A DNA stretch of 64,000 nucleotides from Phycisphaerae bacterium (lineage in GTDB: Bacteria; Chloroflexota; Anaerolineae; 4572-78; J111): positions 62,001 to 126,000 of the forward strand of contig JANQQF010000078.1 in assembly GCA_028285035.1 (NCBI GenBank), read 5' to 3'. How positions within the stretch are numbered: position 1 is the first letter of the stretch; the number at the start of each line of letters is the position of its first letter. Below are positions 9,186-16,106 of this stretch, one piece after another. The notes below the pieces were generated by a model. That model was given only the letters and a program-made list of their open reading frames with translations, searched no databases and was not told where the DNA came from. The position numbers and the translations under genes were made by a program.

Positions 9186-10145
9186 TTGTCTGATCCATTT
9201 GAAAATAACGAAAACAACAACATCAATTCTGACTCGGAATCCAATTATTCCCTCTCACCTTTTTCATCACCAGAACCTATTTCACCTCAAAATGTTGATC
9301 ATACACCCGTAATCGGTTCAACAAATGTCAGTGAAAATTCTTATATGAGTCCGGAAATGGAGGATGATACACCTCGTTCTCCGATGTATAAGGTCTCTCC
9401 GGCAGAAGCTCCTGATTGGTCAAACTATGTCCCCCCTTCAATTGAAGATGGCCCTTCTTACGAGCGCCCTTTGTTTAATGGCCCTGAATTTGAGATTGAT
9501 AATAATGAGGAGGAGGATGAACCATCTGGCTGGCAAACCGCCTGGACCATCATCCGCGAAGTTGGCGAAACGATTATTCTCACCTTAATTATTTTCTTTG
9601 TCATTCAGGCTTTCGTTCGCAATTTTAGGGTAGTGGGCACGAGTATGGTTGGTAATTTACAAGACGGTCAATATCTCATTGTGGACAAAGTCAGTTACAA
9701 CGATTTTGTCATGAACACAATAGGTTGGGGCGGTCCTGACCGGGGAGATGTTGTCGTTTTTGAGCCCCCTAATCGACCCGAAGATGACTATGTCAAACGG
9801 GTAGTTGCCTTACCCGGTGAGACAGTTGAAATCATCCGTGGGCAAGTATTCATCAATGGTGAGCTATTTGATGAAACGTATGAGCCAGTGCCTGGTTCCT
9901 ACAGTACCCCCCTCCAAACCGTTCCCGAAGGCCAAGTGTTTGTGCTTGGTGACAACCGCAACAACTCCAATGACTCACATACTTGGGGGCCATTGCCCAT
10001 TGAAAATATTGTAGGGCGAGCTTGGCTATCCTACTGGCCGCCATCATCTTGGGGCACAATCCCCAACGATGTGCCGACAAGCGAGGCCACCCTCAAAGCA
10101 TTCGTCGAAAGTTTTGTCCCCGATGCAAATGCTGAAAGTCCATAG
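9186..10145 (+). CDS. lepB: Signal peptidase I
   Basis: A 319-residue type I leader peptidase, which cleaves signal peptides from exported proteins at the outer face of the membrane. Residues 1-115 are acidic, Ser/Asn/Pro-rich and probably disordered in the cytoplasm. One transmembrane helix follows (~128-148, 'IILTLIIFFVIQAFV'). The catalytic Ser is in VVGTSMVGNL (family usually PSM), the catalytic Lys in DDYVKRVVALPGE, and box E is GDNRNNSNDSHTWGPL. The start is TTG with AGGAG six to seven bases upstream. It is followed 34 bases later by the BMC gene set, so read-through is likely. Confidence 0.93.
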   Translation: MSDPFENNENNNINSDSESNYSLSPFSSPEPISPQNVDHTPVIGSTNVSENSYMSPEMEDDTPRSPMYKVSPAEAPDWSNYVPPSIEDGPSYERPLFNGPEFEIDNNEEEDEPSGWQTAWTIIREVGETIILTLIIFFVIQAFVRNFRVVGTSMVGNLQDGQYLIVDKVSYNDFVMNTIGWGGPDRGDVVVFEPPNRPEDDYVKRVVALPGETVEIIRGQVFINGELFDETYEPVPGSYSTPLQTVPEGQVFVLGDNRNNSNDSHTWGPLPIENIVGRAWLSYWPPSSWGTIPNDVPTSEATLKAFVESFVPDANAESP

Positions 10146-10179
10146 TTGTCAATCTTTGTAACAGGGCTTACGACATCTT

Positions 10180-10806
10180 ATGCCAAAAGCAATTATTACC
10201 ACCGATGACATTCGTGATCTCCCTTCTGGGTCAATTTTCCATATTCCTGTTGAAGCCGTCATCACCGATGTCGCCCGTGAGTTGGCTGAAGCTAAACAAA
10301 TTCGGCTAGAAGAAAGTTTGGCTGAAAATAAGCCAACTAGTGGGACTGGCCCTACGATAGCGATTGGTTCCGACCACGGCCCTTCTTACCCAATGAAAGA
10401 AGCCCTGAAACCCTTTCTGGAAGAGGCAGGCTACAGCATCATCGACTGTGGCACATACAGTCCAGACTCTGTCGATTATCCTGACATCGCCTACGCGGTA
10501 GCTAAGCAAGTCGGAAATGGGACAGCTTGGCGAGGCATCATTATTGATGGCGCGGGCATTGGTTCCTGTATGGCTGCAAACAAAGTGCCTGGTGTCCGGG
10601 CCGCCCTGTGCTACAATCAAGCTATGGCCCACAACAGCCGTGAACACAACAACGCCAATGTTCTCACCTTAGGCGCAGGGATGATCGGCCTCAACTTAGC
10701 CAAGCAGATTATCATCACCTGGCTCAAGACCGACTTTGCGGGTGGCCGTCACGAACGACGAGTGAACAAAATCACCGAAATTGAGCAGCGTTTCTTACGA
10801 GGCTGA
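10180..10806 (+). CDS. RpiB/LacAB-like sugar-phosphate isomerase, BMC-associated, catalytic Cys replaced
   Basis: A 208-residue protein. Residues ~60-208 are an RpiB/LacAB isomerase domain: [76 protein letters not shown]. The family interconverts ribose 5-phosphate and ribulose 5-phosphate. Where E. coli RpiB has its general-base Cys (CGTGIG) this protein has Asp (DGAGIG), and the Glu used by actinobacterial RpiB is Ser. The N-terminal ~45 residues ('[13 protein letters not shown]...[19 protein letters not shown]') are an extra segment like those on other BMC-associated proteins and may serve targeting or assembly. It is the first gene of the BMC set, followed after 19 bases by deoC. Whether it is still a ribose-phosphate isomerase is open. 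Confidence 0.83.
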   Translation: MPKAIITTDDIRDLPSGSIFHIPVEAVITDVARELAEAKQIRLEESLAENKPTSGTGPTIAIGSDHGPSYPMKEALKPFLEEAGYSIIDCGTYSPDSVDYPDIAYAVAKQVGNGTAWRGIIIDGAGIGSCMAANKVPGVRAALCYNQAMAHNSREHNNANVLTLGAGMIGLNLAKQIIITWLKTDFAGGRHERRVNKITEIEQRFLRG

Positions 10807-10825
10807 CATTTTTACGGGGGATGGA

Positions 10826-11710
10826 ATGACCACGCTTGACACAACAACCATTGATCATCTGGTTGAAATTATCAGCCAGGAAATCAAGCAAGTTCTACAA
10901 GAACAAGGCCAAGTTTTAGCAAACACGACTTCAATCGAGTCCTGTGTTGATTGTATGGGGCAATGCGCGCGGGAGTGCCCCGATCGCATTCGAGCCGCGA
11001 TCGAGGCGGGGGCAGATCGCTTGACCGCACAATTGGGGATCGATAATGTCAAGTCTGAAGTAGCGCACCTCATTGACCACACCCTGCTCAAACCCGAAGC
11101 CACTGTGCAACAAATCACCCAACTCTGCCACGAGGCGATGCTTCACCAATTTGCCTCCGTGTGCGTCAATGCCTCTCATGTTAAATTGGCGGCCCAGTTA
11201 TTGCAACAATCTGATGTCAAGGTTTGCACTGTCGTTGGTTTTCCACTTGGTGCGACCTCATCGGCAGCAAAAGCATTTGAGACTGAGCAAGCGCTTCACG
11301 ACGGAGCTACCGAAATCGATATGGTCATCAATATCGGGGCGTTAAAAGGCGGCGAAGATTCTGTCGTTGAGCAAGACATTGCGGGGGTAGTACAGACAGC
11401 CCATCGACATGGAGCAATCTGCAAAGTTATCATTGAAACAGCCTTACTGACCGATGAAGAAAAGGTTCGGGCCTGCGAATTATCAAAACAAGCTGGGGCT
11501 GATTTTGTCAAAACATCCACTGGCTTTAGCAGTGGTGGGGCCACCATTGAAGATGTTGCTTTGATGCGCCGCACTGTCGGCCCACAAGTTGGGGTGAAAG
11601 CATCCGGCGGGATTCGAAACCTTGCGGATGCAAAAAATATGGTTGCAGCAGGAGCCACGCGGTTGGGAGCCAGTGCTGGGGTTAAAATTGTGCAGGAGGC
11701 CCAGTCGTGA
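10826..11710 (+). CDS. deoC: Deoxyribose-phosphate aldolase, BMC cargo form
   Basis: About 294 residues from the chosen ATG at 10826, which has GGGGG just upstream; the frame is open to 10781 but that would overlap the preceding gene. DeoC cleaves 2-deoxyribose 5-phosphate to glyceraldehyde 3-phosphate and acetaldehyde. The core shows [63 protein letters not shown] (Schiff-base Lys) and [10 protein letters not shown]. The first ~30 residues form an amphipathic helix ('[20 protein letters not shown]') of encapsulation-peptide type. A motif [13 protein letters not shown] follows (four Cys), absent from ordinary DeoC; it could bind metal or an Fe-S cluster. Acetaldehyde release is a reason to enclose the reaction in a shell. 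Confidence 0.9.
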   Translation: MTTLDTTTIDHLVEIISQEIKQVLQEQGQVLANTTSIESCVDCMGQCARECPDRIRAAIEAGADRLTAQLGIDNVKSEVAHLIDHTLLKPEATVQQITQLCHEAMLHQFASVCVNASHVKLAAQLLQQSDVKVCTVVGFPLGATSSAAKAFETEQALHDGATEIDMVINIGALKGGEDSVVEQDIAGVVQTAHRHGAICKVIIETALLTDEEKVRACELSKQAGADFVKTSTGFSSGGATIEDVALMRRTVGPQVGVKASGGIRNLADAKNMVAAGATRLGASAGVKIVQEAQS

Positions 11711-11943
11711 TGAAGAGTTTCTGCCCATCCTGTCAAGCGGGCCGTCTCCAGCGTCGCAGCCTCACCTATTTGCAATGGCACGAAAACGGGTTGCTGGTCG
11801 TGAACCGTATGCCTGCGGTGATTTGCGACTATTGCGGAGAGCACACATACGATAATGAAGCGGTAGAGCATCTCCAGCGTCTCTTGTGGTCTTACCCTCC
11901 CGAATTTGGGAAATCAGACCAACAACATCAAAATGAGATATAG
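11710..11943 (+). CDS. YgiT-type zinc finger protein
   Basis: A 77-residue protein starting on the last base of the deoC stop (TGATG), hence coupled. It has two Cys pairs, FCPSC near the N-terminus and CDYCGE about 35 residues later, the YgiT/MqsA N-terminal zinc-finger pattern, with VNRMPAVICDYCGEHTYDNEAVE typical of the family. The DNA-binding half of MqsA is missing. Such proteins usually accompany a small toxin or DUF4258 partner, which is not seen here. Its place inside a BMC operon is unusual and its role unknown. Confidence 0.75.
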   Translation: MKSFCPSCQAGRLQRRSLTYLQWHENGLLVVNRMPAVICDYCGEHTYDNEAVEHLQRLLWSYPPEFGKSDQQHQNEI

Positions 11944-11982
11944 TTAGGAGTGAATCTCCCCCTAATCACCAAAGATTAAATT

Positions 11983-12273
11983 ATGCAGATTGTGAAAGTC
12001 GTTGGGTCCGCCGTGGCCACCATAAAAAATGAAAACCTGAATGGAGCGAAGTTATTGGTCGTTCGTGAGGCCGATGTACACGGCACCCCAATTGGAAAGC
12101 CGATTGTGGCGATCGACACGGTCAATGCGGGTGAAGGCGACTTGGTCCTCATTGCCGGGGGATCATCCGCCCGACAAACTGAATTCACAAAAGATCGACC
12201 TGTTGATGCAGTGATTATGGCAGTCCTAGACAGCCTTGAAGTTGAAGGTGAAGTCACCTTCCGAAAGGCATAA
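11983..12273 (+). CDS. BMC-P (EutN/CcmL) pentameric shell protein 1
   Basis: A 96-residue EutN/CcmL-family (Pfam EutN_CcmL) protein, the pentamer that caps vertices of microcompartment shells. Visible family features are the N-terminal KVVGSAVATIK, the central LLVVREAD...GKPIVAIDTVNAGEGDLVLIAGGSSAR, and the C-terminal 'PVDAVIMAVLDSLEV'. Length is exactly as expected. It is the first of three paralogues in a row. The next start is one base beyond its stop, so translation is coupled. Confidence 0.93.
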   Translation: MQIVKVVGSAVATIKNENLNGAKLLVVREADVHGTPIGKPIVAIDTVNAGEGDLVLIAGGSSARQTEFTKDRPVDAVIMAVLDSLEVEGEVTFRKA

Positions 12274-12274
12274 T

Positions 12275-12589
12275 ATGCTTCTGGGAAAAATCGTTGGCAC
12301 AGCGATCTCGACCATAAAAACACCAAAATTAGCCGGTGTTAAACTCTTGGTTGTGCAATTGATCGACAAACACCAAAATCCAGTTGGGAATCTGCAAGTC
12401 GCTGCTGATGCAACCCAAGCGGGCGTTGGTGATACTGTCTTTTTGATGAGAGCCCGCGAGGCTGCAATGTCTCTAGAAGAAACCTTTGTCCCTGTCGACC
12501 TAGCCGTTGTAGGAATTATTGATACAATTGACATTGATAAGACCGTTGATGACTTTGTCTTACAACCCGGTTATTCAAGATTTTCTTAA
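12275..12589 (+). CDS. BMC-P (EutN/CcmL) pentameric shell protein 2
   Basis: About 104 residues from the ATG at 12275, where the alignable family start 'MLLGKIVGTAISTIK' lies; the frame is open upstream to 12236 but that part overlaps the previous gene. It carries 'GVKLLVVQLIDKHQNPVGNLQVAADATQAGVGDTVFLMRAREAAMSL' and 'PVDLAVVGIIDTIDI', all EutN/CcmL features. It is slightly longer at the C-terminus than paralogues 1 and 3. It is one of three vertex proteins, which may occupy different vertices or form mixed pentamers; that is inference. Confidence 0.92.
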   Translation: MLLGKIVGTAISTIKTPKLAGVKLLVVQLIDKHQNPVGNLQVAADATQAGVGDTVFLMRAREAAMSLEETFVPVDLAVVGIIDTIDIDKTVDDFVLQPGYSRFS

Positions 12590-12597
12590 CATATACT

Positions 12598-12873
12598 ATG
12601 CTCATTGCTAAAGTTGTTGGAACCGTTGTCTCGACCATAAAACATCCAGCTTACCAAGGCTTCAAACTTCAAGTCGTTCAGCCGCTTCATCTAGAAGACC
12701 AAACACCTGATCGAGAAGTACTCGCTTTAGACACAGTTGATGCTGGGGTTGGCGATACTGTTTTAGTTATGCTAGAGGGCGGGGCCGCTCGACAAATCAC
12801 AAAAGTTAAGGACGCACCATTTATCGCAATGATTGTTGGGGTTTTGGACGGTGTCAACCTATCTGAAACCTAA
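12598..12873 (+). CDS. BMC-P (EutN/CcmL) pentameric shell protein 3
   Basis: A 91-residue EutN/CcmL protein beginning 'MLIAKVVGTVVSTIK', with 'GFKLQVVQPLHLED', 'VLALDTVDAGVGDTVLVMLEGGAAR' and 'FIAMIVGVLDGV'. It ends the trio of vertex-protein genes. No BMC-H or BMC-T hexamer or trimer gene is present in the window, so the facets of the shell must be encoded elsewhere in the genome. Confidence 0.93.
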   Translation: MLIAKVVGTVVSTIKHPAYQGFKLQVVQPLHLEDQTPDREVLALDTVDAGVGDTVLVMLEGGAARQITKVKDAPFIAMIVGVLDGVNLSET

Positions 12874-12900
12874 CAACGCTGTAATCAAGTAGACACGACC

Positions 12901-14001
12901 ATGGCACACATTCTCATCATCGACGACGACAAAAGTATCCTTCGTTTACTCGAATTCACTCTGCAACGAGCAGGGCATACGGTAAGCACCTATTCGGACG
13001 CGGCCCAAGGTTTGACGCAGTCTGAACAACAACATCCAGACTTAATTGTGCTGGATGTTATGATGCCTCAAATGAATGGCTATGAATTTTGTCGTCAAGC
13101 GCGGCAAAAGCCTCCTCTAGCCAAAACCCCTATTTTGATGTTCTCAGCCCGATATCAATCGATCGACCGCAAAGCAGCCCTTGAATCTGGGGCCACTGAT
13201 TATCTGGCCAAAACCACCTCCCCTAATGATCTACTCAAACGTATTGCGGAGATGTTGGCCACGCAGCCGGAGGTCATAGAAGGGGAAGCCATCGGTATCT
13301 TTAGTCTACGTGGGGGGGCAGGGGTCACCAGTCTGGCGATTAACCTAGCGACACACATTGCTCAAACAGATCGTTCAACGATACTGCTTGATCTAGCCCA
13401 AATGGGTGGACACGCGGCCCTTATGCTGGGGCTACACCCAACCAGCAGCGTGGGCCAAGCCCTTACGACCCTGAAATCAGATCATTCTGCCGATGGTTTA
13501 AAGCCCCATCTAACTGGACACGCCTCAGGATTACAGCTCCTGGCCTCAATTGCTAGCTATGATGATCAACTTTTTCTCACAGATGAACGATTGACTCACC
13601 TAATGGACATCAGTAAATCAGCGTACCAATTTACCATTCTGGATATCCCCCACAGTCTTGAAGCCAATTTTGCCCCAACCTTACAACGCTTTGACAACCT
13701 AATTCTGATGCTAACGCCAGATCGGCCTTCCCTACACTCAACCCGGATAACCTTGCAAGGACTTGTTCGGTTTGGTATTCCTGACGATAAAATTAACCTT
13801 GTTATCAACCAAACATTCCCGCAAAATGCGTTATCCCTTGAAACCATTCAAGATACGTTAAAACGTTCCGTTACGAGTGTCATCCCCTTTGATCCCGAAA
13901 TGATCAACGCCACGAATGAGGGGCAACCATTGGTCAGCCACAGCCCAACCTCACCTGCCAGCCAAGCCATTATTCAATTAGCGGGCAATTTTATAAACTA
14001 G
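12901..14001 (+). CDS. Receiver domain fused to CpaE/ParA-like ATPase
   Basis: A 366-residue two-domain protein. Residues 1-120 form a response-regulator receiver: acidic pair in IIDDDKS, phospho-acceptor Asp in IVLDVMMPQMNG, Thr/Ser position in LMFSARY, Lys in DYLAKTTS. Residues ~128-360 resemble CpaE/MinD/ParA SIMIBI ATPases: a deviant Walker A region 'FSLRGGAGVTSLAINLA' that lacks the usual Lys, 'TILLDLAQMGGHAALMLGL', 'FTILDIPHS' (Walker B-like) and 'LILMLTPDRPSLHST'. CpaE proteins localise pilus machinery, and ParA-type McdA positions carboxysomes. Its place between shell genes and a cargo aldolase suggests a role in positioning or regulating the BMC. No McdB-like partner is recognised. 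Confidence 0.8.
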   Translation: MAHILIIDDDKSILRLLEFTLQRAGHTVSTYSDAAQGLTQSEQQHPDLIVLDVMMPQMNGYEFCRQARQKPPLAKTPILMFSARYQSIDRKAALESGATDYLAKTTSPNDLLKRIAEMLATQPEVIEGEAIGIFSLRGGAGVTSLAINLATHIAQTDRSTILLDLAQMGGHAALMLGLHPTSSVGQALTTLKSDHSADGLKPHLTGHASGLQLLASIASYDDQLFLTDERLTHLMDISKSAYQFTILDIPHSLEANFAPTLQRFDNLILMLTPDRPSLHSTRITLQGLVRFGIPDDKINLVINQTFPQNALSLETIQDTLKRSVTSVIPFDPEMINATNEGQPLVSHSPTSPASQAIIQLAGNFIN

Positions 14002-14017
14002 AAGAGAGATCTAAGCC

Positions 14018-14836
14018 TTGACAAACGAACAAACTCTGCGCGAAGAAATCGTACAGGTGGGAAAACTGCTTTATGATCGGAGCCTCATCGTCGCCACCGA
14101 TGGTAATATTTCGGCCCGCCTGCCGGATGGGAATATTCTTATTACCCCCAGCGGCTTGTGTAAAGGATTGATGACCCCCGACCAGTTGATTATCATTGAC
14201 TTGGAGGGACACAAAATTGGGCCAAGCACCGCAACTAACAAGGATTTAGTGCCTTCGTCCGAAACCGCAATGCATCTCGAAGCCTACAAACAACGCCCCG
14301 ATGTTATGGCCGTGGTTCACGCCCACCCGCCCCACGCCATTTCCCTCAGCATCGTTGGCATTAGTCTGGCTGATTGCATGTTGCCCGAAGCCATCGTATT
14401 CCTCGGCCTCACACCCACCACACCCTACGCCACCCCATCTAGCACTGAAAATGCTGACGCCATTCGGCGCGTGATCACCGGGCACGACGCCTTAGTCCTG
14501 CAACGGCACGGTAGCCTCACCGTTGGCAATAACCCCCTCAATGCCTACTACCGCACCGAAACACTCGAGCAAATTGCCCGCATCACCTACATGCTCAACA
14601 ATCTTGGTGGCGGACAACCCCTGCCCCCCAACCAGGTCGAAAAACTCATCGACACCCGCCGCAAACTCGGCCTAGCCCGCGCCGCCGATGACATCGAATT
14701 CTGCGAAGTGTGCGGGGTTTGTCATATGGAAGGACAACATCAAACACCAACGTCTACCACACCGCCCTCGCAATCCTCCGAAGATCAGCTCGTTCGATTG
14801 ATTACGGAGCGGGTGATGGCGGAAATGTCAAAGTAG
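14018..14836 (+). CDS. Class II aldolase (FucA/AraD type) with C-terminal encapsulation peptide
   Basis: A 272-residue class II aldolase/adducin-family protein with TTG start. The family uses a zinc ion to cleave or epimerise sugar phosphates such as fuculose 1-phosphate. Visible features are 'DGNISARLPDGNILITPSG', 'PSSETAMHLEAYKQRPDVMAVVHAHPPHA' (Glu and HxH zinc ligands) and 'LVLQRHGSLTVGNNP' (third His). The core ends near residue 205. Then come a Cys motif FCEVCGVCH, a Ser/Thr/Pro linker and a final amphipathic helix 'EDQLVRLITERVMAEMSK', the classic layout of a BMC encapsulation peptide. It is the last gene of the operon and probably the aldolase cargo that feeds the compartment together with DeoC. 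Confidence 0.9.
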   Translation: MTNEQTLREEIVQVGKLLYDRSLIVATDGNISARLPDGNILITPSGLCKGLMTPDQLIIIDLEGHKIGPSTATNKDLVPSSETAMHLEAYKQRPDVMAVVHAHPPHAISLSIVGISLADCMLPEAIVFLGLTPTTPYATPSSTENADAIRRVITGHDALVLQRHGSLTVGNNPLNAYYRTETLEQIARITYMLNNLGGGQPLPPNQVEKLIDTRRKLGLARAADDIEFCEVCGVCHMEGQHQTPTSTTPPSQSSEDQLVRLITERVMAEMSK

Positions 14837-14944
14837 AAAAGTAGCAAAGACGCAGGGTCGCAAGGCATCATAGTCACAACACCAAAGTGTTAAACCGACG
14901 AAAGTTTTCACCCTGTTACCTTGTTACAAATTACACATCCCAGT

Positions 14945-14973
14945 TTGACCAAACAAAAAATCAATGGTATATT
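14945..14973 (+). promoter_or_regulatory. Promoter of tRNA-Glu
   Basis: TTGACC (14945-14950) and TATATT (14968-14973) with a 17-base spacer and a TG before the -10, 48 bases ahead of the tRNA. Confidence 0.75.
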
Positions 14974-15021
14974 CTCCTCCGTTGTCGCGACACTGACAAC
15001 AACGTTATAACCATAACGTTC

Positions 15022-15094
15022 GCCCCCGTCGTCTAGTGGACTAGGACACCACCCTTTCAAGGTGGCGACACGGGTTCGAATCCCGTCGGGGGCA
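15022..15094 (+). tRNA. tRNA-Glu (anticodon TTC)
   Basis: A 73-base cloverleaf: acceptor stem GCCCCCG/CGGGGGC with discriminator A, anticodon arm CCACC-CTTTCAA-GGTGG with anticodon TTC, and T-arm CGGGTTCGAATCCCG. The 3' CCA is not encoded. It stands alone, with its own promoter upstream and a terminator downstream. The island of restriction genes begins about 1 kb beyond it; tRNA genes are frequent integration sites, but I found no repeated copy of the tRNA 3' end. Confidence 0.97.
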
Positions 15095-15208
15095 CTGAGG
15101 CTAATCCCTCTAAATCCAAATATTTAATTGTTAATGTTGCTTCTCAATGTTGGCCGCCGAGCGAGAAGTAATATGTACACTTAAGCTGATCGTGAATGAG
15201 TTAACTTT

Positions 15209-15240
15209 CGCCCCCATCAATATGGAGGCGTTTTTGTTTT
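15209..15240 (+). terminator. Rho-independent terminator downstream of tRNA-Glu
   Basis: Stem CGCC-C-CCAT / ATGG-A-GGCG (15209-15230) with a four-base loop, followed by TTTTTGTTTT. It faces the forward strand and probably ends the tRNA transcript. Confidence 0.8.
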
Positions 15241-15484
15241 AGTTGATTGGCGGAGTGTATCCTATCCCCAATACGAAGGCACCAAGGGCATTAATCGTTT
15301 CATTATCGCCTTGTTCGTAAAAATACTTTACTAATTTACAGGCAACTGAAACGCCAATACTACGATCACCACGATAGTAAGCGTATCGTGTGGCCCTACG
15401 CAGACCCAATTCGTGAGCAAAGTCTTCCACTGCTTTCTCACCTTGTCGGGTTTTCAACAATTCCACCAATTTACTCATAGCCAC
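15239..15484 (-). CDS. Small XRE-like helix-turn-helix protein
   Basis: An 81-residue protein, possibly starting at the GTG at 15484 or the ATG two codons later (15478); GGAGG lies just upstream. The central part 'AVEDFAHELGLRRATRYAYYRGDRSIGVSVACKLVKYF' has the spacing of an XRE-type helix-turn-helix. No other domain is seen. It stands alone between the tRNA and the restriction island, a common place for small regulators of mobile or defence islands. Function is inferred only from the HTH-like pattern. Confidence 0.55.
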   Translation of the reverse strand: MAMSKLVELLKTRQGEKAVEDFAHELGLRRATRYAYYRGDRSIGVSVACKLVKYFYEQGDNETINALGAFVLGIGYTPPIN

Positions 15485-15846
15485 GATACCTCCTTAGTAT
15501 GAATTGTGAAGAGTATAATTTTGATTACAACGATTACAAAAAACAGGTGTGAAGCATTAAACTAAGTTCGATTTACACAATCAATTTGTCCCGAGTCTCT
15601 TACTTTTCCCAAACACATTCCTGGGCAAATCACCAGCAAAGTGTTTTCCTTCTGACCTTAACTCAGCCGATCCGAAGATGGACCGCAAGAAAAACATTTG
15701 CTGCCCTGTGTGGCTCGACCGCCTATATTGGACCAGTCCACAACTGATAGCGGCTACTGCTAACCCTTGCAACACAACTCAGTAAGTCGATGATTTTTCG
15801 ATTGTGTGGCGAGGGAAGGCGTGTTACAATACATAAAACCTTAAAC

Positions 15847-15873
15847 AAAAAAAGCGCCGTTGGCGCGGCGCTT
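15847..15873 (-). terminator. Rho-independent terminator facing the reverse strand
   Basis: Stem AAGCGCCG (15852-15859) / CGGCGCTT (15866-15873); on the reverse strand it is followed by seven T residues (complement of 15847-15853). No reverse-strand gene lies upstream of it, so the transcript it ends is unknown. Confidence 0.65.
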
Positions 15874-15932
15874 GATGGGATCAGGTGGGTGTGACACCTA
15901 ATCGTTCTTCGTGCATATCTTAGCATGTCACT

Positions 15933-15961
15933 GCCGCCGGGTCAAGGCGGCTTTTTGTTTT
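15933..15961 (+). terminator. Rho-independent terminator facing the forward strand
   Basis: Stem GCCGCC (15933-15938) / GGCGGC (15946-15951) followed by TTTTTGTTTT. No forward gene ends nearby; it insulates hsdM or ends a small RNA. Confidence 0.75.
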
Positions 15962-16106
15962 CTAGGGGCCCTGTCAGTATCGATTAACAAACCCCTTCTT
16001 CTATTTTGACCTTGTAGAAAACCCCATTCAAGAGACCGTAATCGCTCCGATGGAGCAAATATTAGATGCTTATGATGTTGAACTCAAATTTGGAGAAAAC
16101 CCATAA

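Larger units (their letters stand above)
15485..16106. other. 622-base non-coding stretch before hsdM
   Basis: No convincing gene is seen. The stretch holds two strong terminator hairpins pointing in opposite directions (15847-15873 and 15933-15961) that serve no annotated gene, so one or two small RNAs could be encoded here. A GGAG ribosome site lies at 16092-16095, just before hsdM. Confidence 0.5.

Noticed and set aside
10781..10825. Longer N-terminus for DeoC starting at 10781
   Set aside because: It would overlap the RpiB-like gene by 26 bases. The ATG at 10826 has a GGGGG ribosome site and begins exactly with the targeting-helix sequence.
15022..15094. tRNA-Glu as attachment site of an integrated island
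   Set aside because: No second copy of the tRNA 3' end and no integrase gene were found in the window, so integration at this site is not supported.
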